Source: Bacteroidota bacterium | Lineage (GTDB): Bacteria; Bacteroidota; Bacteroidia; Flavobacteriales; Crocinitomicaceae | Direction of reading: 5' to 3' | Length of the DNA stretch: 5,295 bases | NCBI GenBank assembly: GCA_005798205.1 | Contig: SYKJ01000045.1 | Location: forward strand, 1 to 5,295 | Shown here: in pieces, positions 1 to 5,295 of the stretch | Layout of the letters: every line of letters begins with the position of its first letter | Position numbering within the stretch: the stretch's first letter is position 1 | Position numbers and translations under genes: made by a program | Notes under the pieces: model-generated | What the model was told of the DNA's origin: nothing | What the model saw: only the letters and a program-made list of their open reading frames with translations | Database searches by the model: none

Positions 1-207
1 CATAGCAATTTGAAGGGCATCCGTTCCATTTGCACATGGAATTACATGTTTTACCCCCAAATACAATTGCAATTCATTTTGAAAACCTGTCACTTCTGCT
101 CCGTTAATAAATTGGGCATTTTGAATGACATCCAATATTACGGAATCGATTGCTGGTTTGATTTTCTCGTATTGAGAAATTAAATCAACCATTTGTATTT
201 TTTTCAT
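1..207 (-). CDS. DegT/DnrJ/EryC1/StrS-family sugar aminotransferase (N-terminal part, cut by left edge)
   Basis: Only the first 69 codons lie in the window; the gene continues beyond base 1. The translation begins MKKIQMVDLISQYEKIKPAI and contains AQFINGAEVTGFQNEL, YLGVKHVIPCANGTDALQIA. This is the typical opening of the PLP-dependent sugar aminotransferases: the VDL..QY..I start, the F-I-x-G-x-E-V-x-x-F segment, and the ANGTDAL turn (about residues 59-65) that helps hold the PLP phosphate. Family members transfer an amino group, usually from glutamate, to a keto sugar nucleotide, giving amino sugars for LPS, O-antigen or other glycans. The catalytic lysine lies outside the window, so activity and exact substrate cannot be judged. 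The start at 207 fits a -7 box at 225-232; an in-frame ATG five codons later is an alternative. It is divergent from the beta-barrel/waaA pair, which fits an envelope neighbourhood. The family call is firm; the substrate is unknown. Confidence 0.88.
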   Translation of the reverse strand, partial: MKKIQMVDLISQYEKIKPAIDSVILDVIQNAQFINGAEVTGFQNELQLYLGVKHVIPCANGTDALQIAM

Positions 208-224
208 TTACTTAATTTACATTA

Positions 225-254
225 CAAATTTAGGGATTTTAATCGGTTTGTCAA
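225..254 (-). promoter_or_regulatory. Bacteroidota-type promoter for the aminotransferase gene
   Basis: Read on the minus strand, 232-225 is TAAATTTG, a perfect match to the Bacteroidota -7 consensus TAnnTTTG. A TTG (254-252) stands 19 bases upstream, within the usual spacing of the -33 element. Transcription would begin near 219, giving a leader of about a dozen bases before the ATG at 207. This rests on consensus matching only. Confidence 0.5.
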
Positions 255-284
255 TTTCAATTGTAACGACTAAAAATCAAGATA

Positions 285-315
285 TTTGTTGATAGAAGAT
301 AATAACATATCCTTG
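285..315 (+). promoter_or_regulatory. Possible promoter for the beta-barrel/waaA unit (upstream candidate)
   Basis: TTTG at 285-288 is followed after 19 bases by TATCCTTG at 308-315, which matches the TAnnTTTG -7 consensus at all but one fixed position. Spacing is good for a Bacteroidota promoter, and the leader would be about 35 bases. It competes with the perfect -7 box at 344-351, which lacks a -33 partner. Either or both could be used. Confidence 0.35.
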
Positions 316-343
316 AATAGCACGTTTTTAATTAAATTGGATT

Positions 344-351
344 TAACTTTG
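344..351 (+). promoter_or_regulatory. Perfect -7 box abutting the start codon at 356 (possible leaderless promoter)
   Basis: TAACTTTG at 344-351 matches TAnnTTTG exactly and ends four bases before the ATG at 356. If used, transcription would begin at or next to the A of the start codon, giving a leaderless mRNA. No TTG stands 17-23 bases upstream, which weakens the case. Confidence 0.3.
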
Positions 352-355
352 ATTA

Positions 356-1111
356 ATGAAATTATCGTTTTCTATTTTTTTTGTTCTGGTATTTTTCTTG
401 TCATTTTCTCAGAGAAATGTTAAAGATTCTATAATTTCAACTCCTTTAATTGGGGTTCACTACGGTGGAAATTGGGCTGCAGGAGATTTAGCGACACGTT
501 ATGGATTTGCAAATCATCTTGGAGTTAGTGCAAATTACAAAACAGCAAAAAATTGGTGTTTTGGTTTAGAAGGCAACTTTTTATTTGGGGATAATCTTAA
601 ATTAACTGGGCTCTTTGATCACCTAGTTGATGCCTCAGGAAATATTACCGATGTAAATGGAGATATTGGCAGAATTCTTGTTTACGAAAGAGGTTTTAAT
701 GTAAATGCGTCCATTGGAAAAATTTTTCCTGTATTAAGCCCAAATAATAATTCTGGAATTTTAATTAACGGAGGTATTGGCTATGGCCTTCATAAAATGT
801 CAATTGAAACAAGCGACCAAGTTATTCCTCAATTGGAATTAGATTACAAAAAAGGCTATGATCGCCTAACATCAGGCATAAATTTTCATCAATTTATTGG
901 CTATTCTTTTTTGAGAAACGCTGGGGCACTTAATTTTTATGCTGGATTTTACATTCAAGAAGGGCTGACAAAAAATCGAAGGACTATATTCTTTGATAAA
1001 CCAACAGAAGTTGTTTCAAAAAAACAAATGCTTGATATCCAATATGGTTTCCGTATTGGTTGGTATATTCCGTTTTACAAAAGACAACCAAAAGAATATT
1101 ATTACAACTAA
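356..1111 (+). CDS. Exported protein of unknown function, probable outer-membrane beta-barrel
   Basis: A 251-residue protein with a clear signal peptide: Lys2, then a hydrophobic run (about residues 3-17) ending LSFSQ, so cleavage near residue 18-19 is likely. The mature part has no long hydrophobic helix. It has many short stretches of alternating polar and nonpolar residues rich in Gly and aromatics, such as LIGVHYGGNW, HLGVSANYK, FGLEGNFLFG, ILINGGIGYGLH, LNFYAGFYIQEG and, near the C-terminus, IQYGFRIGWYIPFY. This pattern suits an 8- to 10-stranded outer-membrane barrel, although the last residues (KEYYYN) are not a textbook barrel-ending strand. I do not recognise a named family. The stop overlaps the waaA start (TAATG), so the two are probably co-transcribed and translationally coupled, suggesting an envelope role; that link is inference. 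The start is the ATG that begins the signal peptide; no Shine-Dalgarno is seen, as is usual in this phylum. A periplasmic beta-sandwich protein is the main alternative. Confidence 0.8.
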   Translation: MKLSFSIFFVLVFFLSFSQRNVKDSIISTPLIGVHYGGNWAAGDLATRYGFANHLGVSANYKTAKNWCFGLEGNFLFGDNLKLTGLFDHLVDASGNITDVNGDIGRILVYERGFNVNASIGKIFPVLSPNNNSGILINGGIGYGLHKMSIETSDQVIPQLELDYKKGYDRLTSGINFHQFIGYSFLRNAGALNFYAGFYIQEGLTKNRRTIFFDKPTEVVSKKQMLDIQYGFRIGWYIPFYKRQPKEYYYN

Positions 1112-2352
1112 TGCAGCTACTTTATAATTTTAGTATTTCTTTGCTTTCAACTTTTTTGAAAATCATTTCACCCTTTCATACTAAAGCTAAAATGGGTATT
1201 TTAGGTCGGAAGAACTGGAGAAATCAACTCAAAGAAATACCAGAAAATCGCAAAGTAATTTGGTTTCATTGTGCCTCACTTGGAGAGTTTGACCAAGGAT
1301 TACCAGTAATGAATGCTCTTAAATTAAGAAATCCCTCTCATTTTTTACTGGTTACTTTTTTTTCTCCCTCTGGCATGCTTCATTATCAAAAAAGAAGGCA
1401 GGAAGTTGATTTGGCTTTGTATTTGCCTTTTGATACCAAGAGAAATGCTGAAGACTTCATCAATAAAGTAAATCCATCTATCGTCTTTTTTGTAAAATAT
1501 GAGTTTTGGCAAAACTACATTAGAGAGTTGAATAAAAAAGAAATTACTCTAATTTCACTTTCCACACTTTTACGTCCAAATCACTATTTTTTTAAATGGT
1601 ATTCCAGCTTTTTTAGAGAGGGTCTAAAAAAAATAAGCTTCTTTTTCGCTCAAAATGAAGAAACTAAACTTCTTTTGAATAGCATCGGCATTGATAGAAT
1701 AGCTGTTGTTGGTGATACTCGCTACGATAGTGTTGCTGAGAATAAAGTTGCTTTTCTAAATTCCCTTCAACAAACAAAAAATAATGTGGCTATTTTTGAA
1801 TCTTTTTTAGTACTGGAAAAAGCACTCATTTTTGGAAGTAGTTGGGAGCAGGAACTTTCAATTTTAGTTGAGTTAATTAAAAGTGGTTGGAAAGGAAAAG
1901 TAATAATTGCACCACACGATATCTCAGAGGGCAAGGTTAGAAATATTCAACAATTATTAGGAAATAAAGCAATAAAATTTACTGATTTCTCAAACTACAA
2001 AGAAGAGCAAATTTTAATTCTAGATACAATTGGACAACTTTCAAACGCTTATCATTTTGGAAGTATCGCTTGTATTGGTGGTGGATTTTCTGGAAATCTA
2101 CACAATATCTTAGAACCTGCAGTTTTTGGATTGCCAGTACTTTTTGGACCAAAACATTCAAAATTCCCTGAAGCCTCATTATTTATGGAGCAAGGACTAG
2201 GTTTTGAATTTGAAAATTTTGAGCGTTTTATGATTCAATTGACTTATTGCAATGAAAATAGGATTTCGCTACACGAAAAAGTGTTAACCTTTATGGAAGC
2301 AAGAGTTGGGGTTTGTGAGAAGATTTGCAGAAATGCAATTATTGAAATTTAA
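1111..2352 (+). CDS. waaA: 3-deoxy-D-manno-octulosonic acid (Kdo) transferase
   Basis: A 413-residue glycosyltransferase of family GT30 (WaaA/KdtA). It moves Kdo from CMP-Kdo onto the lipid A precursor at the cytoplasmic face of the inner membrane, the first step of LPS core assembly. An N-terminal hydrophobic anchor (about residues 3-22) leads into the acceptor domain, which holds WFHCASLGEF (51-60). Glu59 aligns with the catalytic glutamate of the WFHAASVGE motif. Next come KYEFWQN (129-135), GDTRYDSV (201-208), FGSSWEQE (241-248), APHDISEGK (267-275) and the donor-binding block GGGFSGNLHNILEPAVFG (323-340) with LPVLFGP (341-347). The Bacteroidota-like LHNILEPA replaces GGHNPLEPA of proteobacterial enzymes. 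Length is near the family norm. I chose the ATG at 1111, not an in-frame ATG at 1060: it overlaps the upstream stop as TAATG, and the protein then begins MQLLYNFSISLL as relatives do. Whether one or more Kdo units are added cannot be read from the sequence. Confidence 0.95.
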   Translation: MQLLYNFSISLLSTFLKIISPFHTKAKMGILGRKNWRNQLKEIPENRKVIWFHCASLGEFDQGLPVMNALKLRNPSHFLLVTFFSPSGMLHYQKRRQEVDLALYLPFDTKRNAEDFINKVNPSIVFFVKYEFWQNYIRELNKKEITLISLSTLLRPNHYFFKWYSSFFREGLKKISFFFAQNEETKLLLNSIGIDRIAVVGDTRYDSVAENKVAFLNSLQQTKNNVAIFESFLVLEKALIFGSSWEQELSILVELIKSGWKGKVIIAPHDISEGKVRNIQQLLGNKAIKFTDFSNYKEEQILILDTIGQLSNAYHFGSIACIGGGFSGNLHNILEPAVFGLPVLFGPKHSKFPEASLFMEQGLGFEFENFERFMIQLTYCNENRISLHEKVLTFMEARVGVCEKICRNAIIEI

Positions 2353-4250
2353 TAAGCGCGCTCATTTCTTTTTTCCATCCAGTTAATAAATGCCTTATTC
2401 ACCACTTTATTTCCACCAGGAGTAGGATAATCGCCTGTAAAATACCAATCGCCTAAATTATCTGGACATGCGATATGAAGATTTTCAACAGACTGAAAAA
2501 TAATTTCAACTTTTGATTTAATCGAACTTGGGGTTAACAACTGAGCAATTTTAACTGAAATTTCTTCATCTGAAAAAGGAGCATATATCGCTTTGACATA
2601 ATTTTGAACTTGTTCTTTGGGAAGATTTACTTGGGAAAGACATTGCTTGTAAACCTCATGAATTGTATTTTCTCTTTTGGTGTCAATTAACAATTGAATT
2701 GCCGCTTCAAAAGCTATGAAATCTCCCATTTTTGCCATGTCTATTCCATAACAATCTGGATAACGAATCTGAGGTGCAGAGGAGACAACAACAATTTTTT
2801 TAGGTTCTAATCTGTCTAAAATTCTGAGGATGCTTTGCTTGAGTGTTGTTCCTCTAACGATACTGTCGTCTATCACGATTAAATTGTCAATTAAAGGCCT
2901 AACACTTCCATAAGTAATGTCGTAAACATGAGCTACCAAATCATCGCGCGAGTCATCCTGCGTAATAAAAGTTCTCAATTTAGCGTCCTTAACCGCAATT
3001 TTCTCAATCCGAGCTCTTTGCTTTACGATTTTCGAAATATCTTCAGCACAAGGATTATTCCCTAATGCTAGTATTTGTTTTATTTTCTCTTCATTTAAAA
3101 ATTCCTCTAAGCCTTTTATCAAGCCATAAAAAGAAACCTCAGCAGTATTGGGAATAAAAGAAAAAATAGAATTTTCAAAATCATAATCTACTGCCTTTAA
3201 TACTTTATTAACAAGAAGTCCACCTAGTGCTTTTCGTTCATTGTAGATAGATGCATCAGACCCGCGAGAGAAATAAATGCGTTCAAAAGAACATTTTTTA
3301 GGATTTAATGGCTTATTGATTAACTCCTCGGTAACAGTGCCATTTTTCTTTATGATAAGAGCATGTCCTGGCTTTAATTCTTGAACATCTTCAACTTTAA
3401 GATTAAATGCAGTTTGAATAACAGGACGCTCCGAGGCAACGACACAGATTTCATCATCTTCGAACCAAAAAGCTGGTCGAATACCAGATGGATCACGAAG
3501 GACAAAAGCATCACCGTGCCCTAAAAGACCTGCCATTGCAAAACCACCATCCCAATCCTCGGAGGCTTTTTGGAGTATTTTTACCAAGTTAAGATTTTCA
3601 GCAATCCGATTGTAAATCTCAGTTTTATTGGTATTTGTATTTTTATATTTTTGGAATAACTCGTCGTTTTCAGCATCTAAAAAATGTCCTATTTTTTCAA
3701 GAACAGTTACAGTATCAGACTTTTCTTTTGGGTGTTGCCCAACATTTACCAAGACATCAAAAAGTTCATCTACATTCGTTAAATTAAAATTTCCTGCAAC
3801 TACTAAATTTCGAGTAATCCAATTATTTTGTCTTAGAAAGGGGTGGCAACTTTCGATTGAATTTCTTCCAAAGGTTCCATATCGCAGATGTCCAAGAAAT
3901 AATTCGCCAGTGAAGCCCACATTTTTTTTTAGGTAGTCAATATTTTTGAGATGCCCAGGGTTTTCATTTTGAACTTGCTGAAAGCGACCATTTATCTGAT
4001 CAAAAATATCTTGAATAGGACTTTTTTCGATGGAACGAGTGCGCGAAATATAGCGTTGGCCGGGAGCCATATCAAATTTGATGTTGGCAATTCCTGCACC
4101 ATCTTGTCCGCGGTTGTGTTGCTTCTCCATCAAAAGGTGCATCTTATTGATGCCATAAAATGCAGTGCCGTATTTATCTAGATAAAATTGCAAAGGTTTT
4201 TTGAGCCTTAATAAGGCTATTCCACATTCATGTTTAATAGCATCACTCAT
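2349..4250 (-). CDS. purF: Amidophosphoribosyltransferase, large Bacteroidota-type PurF
   Basis: A 633-residue enzyme whose expected reaction is PRPP plus glutamine to 5-phosphoribosylamine, the first committed step of purine synthesis in the cytoplasm. The N-terminal class II glutamine amidotransferase domain has HECGIALL, with Cys9 the likely nucleophile after removal of an eight-residue leader. It also has NRGQDGAG (46-53), GHLRYGTFG (120-128), GNFNLTN (153-159), RDPSGIRP (252-259) and VASERPV (271-277). The phosphoribosyltransferase domain has YFSRGSDASIYNERK (326-340), FIPNTAEVSFYG (365-376) and the PRPP loop VIDDSIVRGTT (459-469), followed by QIRYPDCYGIDM (494-505). It is well over 100 residues longer than ordinary PurF, with additions in the glutaminase half, between about 380 and 425, and a C-terminal extension containing GDWYFTGDYPTPGG (600-613). 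No CxxC cluster is seen, so a B. subtilis-type [4Fe-4S] site is unlikely. It lies 66 bp downstream of the rhomboid gene on the same strand. From memory, this long form is common in Bacteroidota, sometimes beside a standard PurF, so it may be a paralogue with a shifted role. Confidence 0.88.
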   Translation of the reverse strand: MSDAIKHECGIALLRLKKPLQFYLDKYGTAFYGINKMHLLMEKQHNRGQDGAGIANIKFDMAPGQRYISRTRSIEKSPIQDIFDQINGRFQQVQNENPGHLKNIDYLKKNVGFTGELFLGHLRYGTFGRNSIESCHPFLRQNNWITRNLVVAGNFNLTNVDELFDVLVNVGQHPKEKSDTVTVLEKIGHFLDAENDELFQKYKNTNTNKTEIYNRIAENLNLVKILQKASEDWDGGFAMAGLLGHGDAFVLRDPSGIRPAFWFEDDEICVVASERPVIQTAFNLKVEDVQELKPGHALIIKKNGTVTEELINKPLNPKKCSFERIYFSRGSDASIYNERKALGGLLVNKVLKAVDYDFENSIFSFIPNTAEVSFYGLIKGLEEFLNEEKIKQILALGNNPCAEDISKIVKQRARIEKIAVKDAKLRTFITQDDSRDDLVAHVYDITYGSVRPLIDNLIVIDDSIVRGTTLKQSILRILDRLEPKKIVVVSSAPQIRYPDCYGIDMAKMGDFIAFEAAIQLLIDTKRENTIHEVYKQCLSQVNLPKEQVQNYVKAIYAPFSDEEISVKIAQLLTPSSIKSKVEIIFQSVENLHIACPDNLGDWYFTGDYPTPGGNKVVNKAFINWMEKRNERAY

Positions 4251-4252
4251 AG

Positions 4253-4283
4253 AAAAAAAAGAATCTGTGCGAAGTTACAGATT
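4253..4283 (-). terminator. Hairpin plus T8 tract directly before the purF-like start
   Basis: Read on the minus strand, a perfect 7-bp inverted repeat (arms 4283-4277 and 4268-4262, AATCTGT/ACAGATT, 8-base loop) is followed by C and then eight Ts (4260-4253), two bases before the ATG at 4250. The form is that of a Rho-independent terminator, though the stem is short with only two G-C pairs. It could end the rhomboid transcript, act as an attenuator in the purF leader, or be a protein-binding palindrome. Confidence 0.4.
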
Positions 4284-4285
4284 TG

Positions 4286-4305
4286 TTTTGAGTTCTTTCT
4301 CAAAA
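4286..4305 (-). repeat. Second perfect inverted repeat in the rhomboid-purF spacer
   Basis: TTTTGAG (4286-4292) and CTCAAAA (4299-4305) are perfect 7-bp complements around a 6-base loop. The repeat starts 11 bases after the rhomboid stop codon and ends two bases before the next hairpin (4262-4283). No T tract follows on either strand, so it is not a simple terminator. It may be a 3'-end stabilising hairpin of the rhomboid mRNA, part of a folded purF leader, or an operator. It overlaps an imperfect -7 box (minus strand AACTTTTG, 4308-4301). Confidence 0.35.
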
Positions 4306-4316
4306 GTTTATGCTAA

Positions 4317-5087
4317 TCACTTTTCTTCCTTTTTTTTATAATCGTAATTAATCGTAGTGCTTTTAGGAGTATTGGGAAGATTATTTTCTTTATCTATCTC
4401 CCTTTCCTGTTCAATTTCCATCCTAATATTTTCCATATAAATGCCCTCTAAATCTGGAGGTTCTATACCAAGTTCTTTTTCAATTTCGTAGTCGTATTTT
4501 GGTCGCTGCGGGCCTTCTTTACGAAAATAAAATGCCAAAAATATCCCAGAAAGAAAACCCATAAGATGTCCCTCCCAAGAAATTTTAGAACTAGTTGGGA
4601 AGACACCCCAAATTAAACTACCATAAATAAAAACAATAAATAAGGACAATGCCTGCAAGGGTCGGTATTTTCGTAGGACTCCCGAAGTGAACAAAAAAGC
4701 AGCTAAACTATAAATCACTCCGCTCATTCCTATGTGGTAGGCACCATTATTTTTGGCGAAAATCCAGAGAAAAAAACCTGTAAAAATCCAACTCAAAAGA
4801 AATATTTTAATCGCAATTCTTTTGTACGAATAAAACAATACAGTAGATAGTAAAAATGTTGGAACGGAATTATTCAAAATATGCTTGTAATCATCATGAG
4901 CATGTATCCAAGGCATAAAAAATATACCTTTCAATCCCTCAGTGCTTCTGGGTAAAACGCCGTACTTTTGAAAATCTGTGATGAATAAAAAATCTGCCCA
5001 ATAAACCAATATCATGATGGCAACAATTAGTATAGCAGGCGTTACTGCATTGCGCAAATGGCTTTCAAATTGTGTGTTATTTTTCAT
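4317..5087 (-). CDS. Rhomboid-family intramembrane serine protease
   Basis: A 256-residue membrane protein with about six predicted transmembrane helices (roughly residues 14-34, 74-88, 92-110, 118-136, 143-162 and 173-189). The rhomboid active site is complete: GMSG (120-123) supplies the nucleophile Ser122, WEGHLMGFLSG (171-181) supplies His174, and KHILNN (68-73) supplies the HxxxN pair (His69, Asn73) that lines the oxyanion hole. Rhomboids cut transmembrane or near-membrane segments of other proteins inside the bilayer; the substrate here cannot be guessed. After the last helix comes a charged, mostly acidic tail (about 190-256) that should lie in the cytoplasm if topology follows GlpG. 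The ATG at 5087 is chosen as start. The frame stays open to a TTG at 5159, but the extra 24 residues are low-complexity, and that TTG lies just beside a -7 box on the same strand. Its stop is 66 bp before the purF-like start; the structured spacer leaves shared transcription undecided. Confidence 0.9.
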   Translation of the reverse strand: MKNNTQFESHLRNAVTPAILIVAIMILVYWADFLFITDFQKYGVLPRSTEGLKGIFFMPWIHAHDDYKHILNNSVPTFLLSTVLFYSYKRIAIKIFLLSWIFTGFFLWIFAKNNGAYHIGMSGVIYSLAAFLFTSGVLRKYRPLQALSLFIVFIYGSLIWGVFPTSSKISWEGHLMGFLSGIFLAFYFRKEGPQRPKYDYEIEKELGIEPPDLEGIYMENIRMEIEQEREIDKENNLPNTPKSTTINYDYKKKEEK

Positions 5088-5160
5088 TTTCAAAAAAATC
5101 TTTTCAAAAAATGTGCCTTGAAAAAAAAACTGACATACTGACTGAGTTTTTTTCTGCAAT

Positions 5161-5168
5161 CAAAGTTA
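5161..5168 (-). promoter_or_regulatory. Possible -7 box for the rhomboid gene
   Basis: On the minus strand 5168-5161 reads TAACTTTG, a perfect TAnnTTTG match. Transcription would begin near 5156, giving a leader of roughly 70 bases before the ATG at 5087 and excluding the TTG at 5159 as the start. No TTG is found 17-23 bases upstream, so the match is only half a promoter. Confidence 0.35.
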
Positions 5169-5183
5169 CAAGATTAAATAGCT

Positions 5184-5191
5184 TAAATTTG
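5184..5191 (+). promoter_or_regulatory. Perfect -7 box abutting the start codon at 5196
   Basis: TAAATTTG at 5184-5191 matches TAnnTTTG exactly and ends four bases before the ATG at 5196, the same spacing as at 344-351. It would give a leaderless or nearly leaderless mRNA. There is no clear -33 TTG; the place where one should lie overlaps the opposite-strand -7 box at 5161-5168. Confidence 0.35.
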
Positions 5192-5195
5192 CTGT

Positions 5196-5295
5196 ATGGA
5201 AGAGATTAAGAATAAAATCAAAGAAAGTGGATTAATTCAATTAGATCTTGCAGATTTTAAACCAAAATCTGTCTCACTTGGTTTAGATTTGGCAG
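5196..5295 (+). CDS. N-terminal fragment, possibly a DUF2480-type protein (cut by right edge)
   Basis: Thirty-three codons are visible, beginning MEEIKNKIKESGLIQLDLAD and continuing through FKPKSVSLGLDLA with no stop before the edge. The pattern (a short charged helix, then SGL-x-x-x-DL-x-x-F/Y-x-P) resembles, from memory, the start of the DUF2480 proteins of Bacteroidota, which have no established function. There is no signal peptide, so a cytoplasmic protein is expected. The start is supported by the -7 box just upstream and by the lack of another in-frame start nearby in the short divergent region. A fragment this short cannot settle the family. Confidence 0.6.
   Translation, partial: MEEIKNKIKESGLIQLDLADFKPKSVSLGLDLA

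Noticed and set aside
1060..1110. Upstream in-frame ATG that would extend WaaA by 17 residues
   Set aside because: The extension overlaps the beta-barrel coding region and adds a basic stretch before the family's usual N-terminal anchor; the TAATG start at 1111 fits better.
1979..2179. Minus-strand open frame of 66 codons inside waaA
   Set aside because: Its protein is basic and low-complexity with no family resemblance, and it lies wholly antisense to a well-supported gene.
2355..2362. AGCGCGCT palindrome at the convergent gene junction
   Set aside because: A continuous 8-bp palindrome has no loop to form a hairpin, and it lies within the Arg-Ala codons at the end of the purF-like gene; too short to call a site.
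3628..3936. Plus-strand open frame of 102 codons inside the purF-like gene
   Set aside because: It is antisense to conserved PurF coding sequence; the Phe/Ser-rich translation is what the reverse of Lys/Glu/Asn-rich codons gives.
3951..4181. Plus-strand open frame of 76 codons inside the purF-like gene
   Set aside because: Antisense shadow of the conserved glutaminase domain, with no recognisable motif.
5088..5159. 24-residue N-terminal extension of the rhomboid from a TTG start
   Set aside because: It is low-complexity, uses a rare start codon that lies at the edge of a predicted promoter box, and precedes a good ATG at 5087.
1..5295. Hidden novel system, mobile element, CRISPR array or RNA gene
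   Set aside because: I found no repeat arrays, transposase or integrase motifs, tRNA-like cloverleaf or rRNA-like stretch; the window is almost fully explained by recognisable core genes with short intergenic gaps.

Overview
The window looks like a chromosomal core segment from an AT-rich Bacteroidota, most likely a flavobacterium. Three things point there. The genes lack Shine-Dalgarno sequences. Several TAnnTTTG-type -7 promoter boxes occur. The protein versions are those of that phylum: an oversized PurF-like amidophosphoribosyltransferase, a WaaA with HNILEPA in place of the usual GGHNPLEPA, and a right-edge protein that resembles DUF2480. I see no insertion sequence, phage gene, tRNA, rRNA, CRISPR array or obvious horizontally acquired block.

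Layout from left to right: (1) the 5' end of a minus-strand DegT/DnrJ/EryC1/StrS-type sugar aminotransferase, cut by the left edge; (2) a divergent promoter region (208-355); (3) a plus-strand two-gene unit, an exported beta-barrel-like protein (356-1111) joined by a TAATG stop/start overlap to Kdo transferase waaA (1111-2352); (4) a convergent junction where the waaA stop and the purF-like stop overlap within TTAA; (5) on the minus strand, a rhomboid intramembrane protease (4317-5087), then a 66-bp spacer with two perfect inverted repeats and a T8 tract, then the purF-like gene (2349-4250); (6) a divergent promoter region (5088-5195) and the start of a plus-strand gene cut by the right edge (5196 onward).

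Functionally, the left half concerns the cell envelope. WaaA adds Kdo to lipid A precursor, its coupled upstream partner is probably an outer-membrane protein, and the aminotransferase family commonly makes amino sugars for surface glycans. The right half combines the first committed step of purine synthesis with a membrane protease; the sequence shows no functional link between those two. All intergenic gaps are shorter than 300 bases.

I found no clear undescribed system. The points most worth a second look are the structured spacer directly in front of the purF-like start codon, the divergent active-site features of that enzyme, and two start codons that each lie four bases after a perfect -7 box, which suggests leaderless transcripts.
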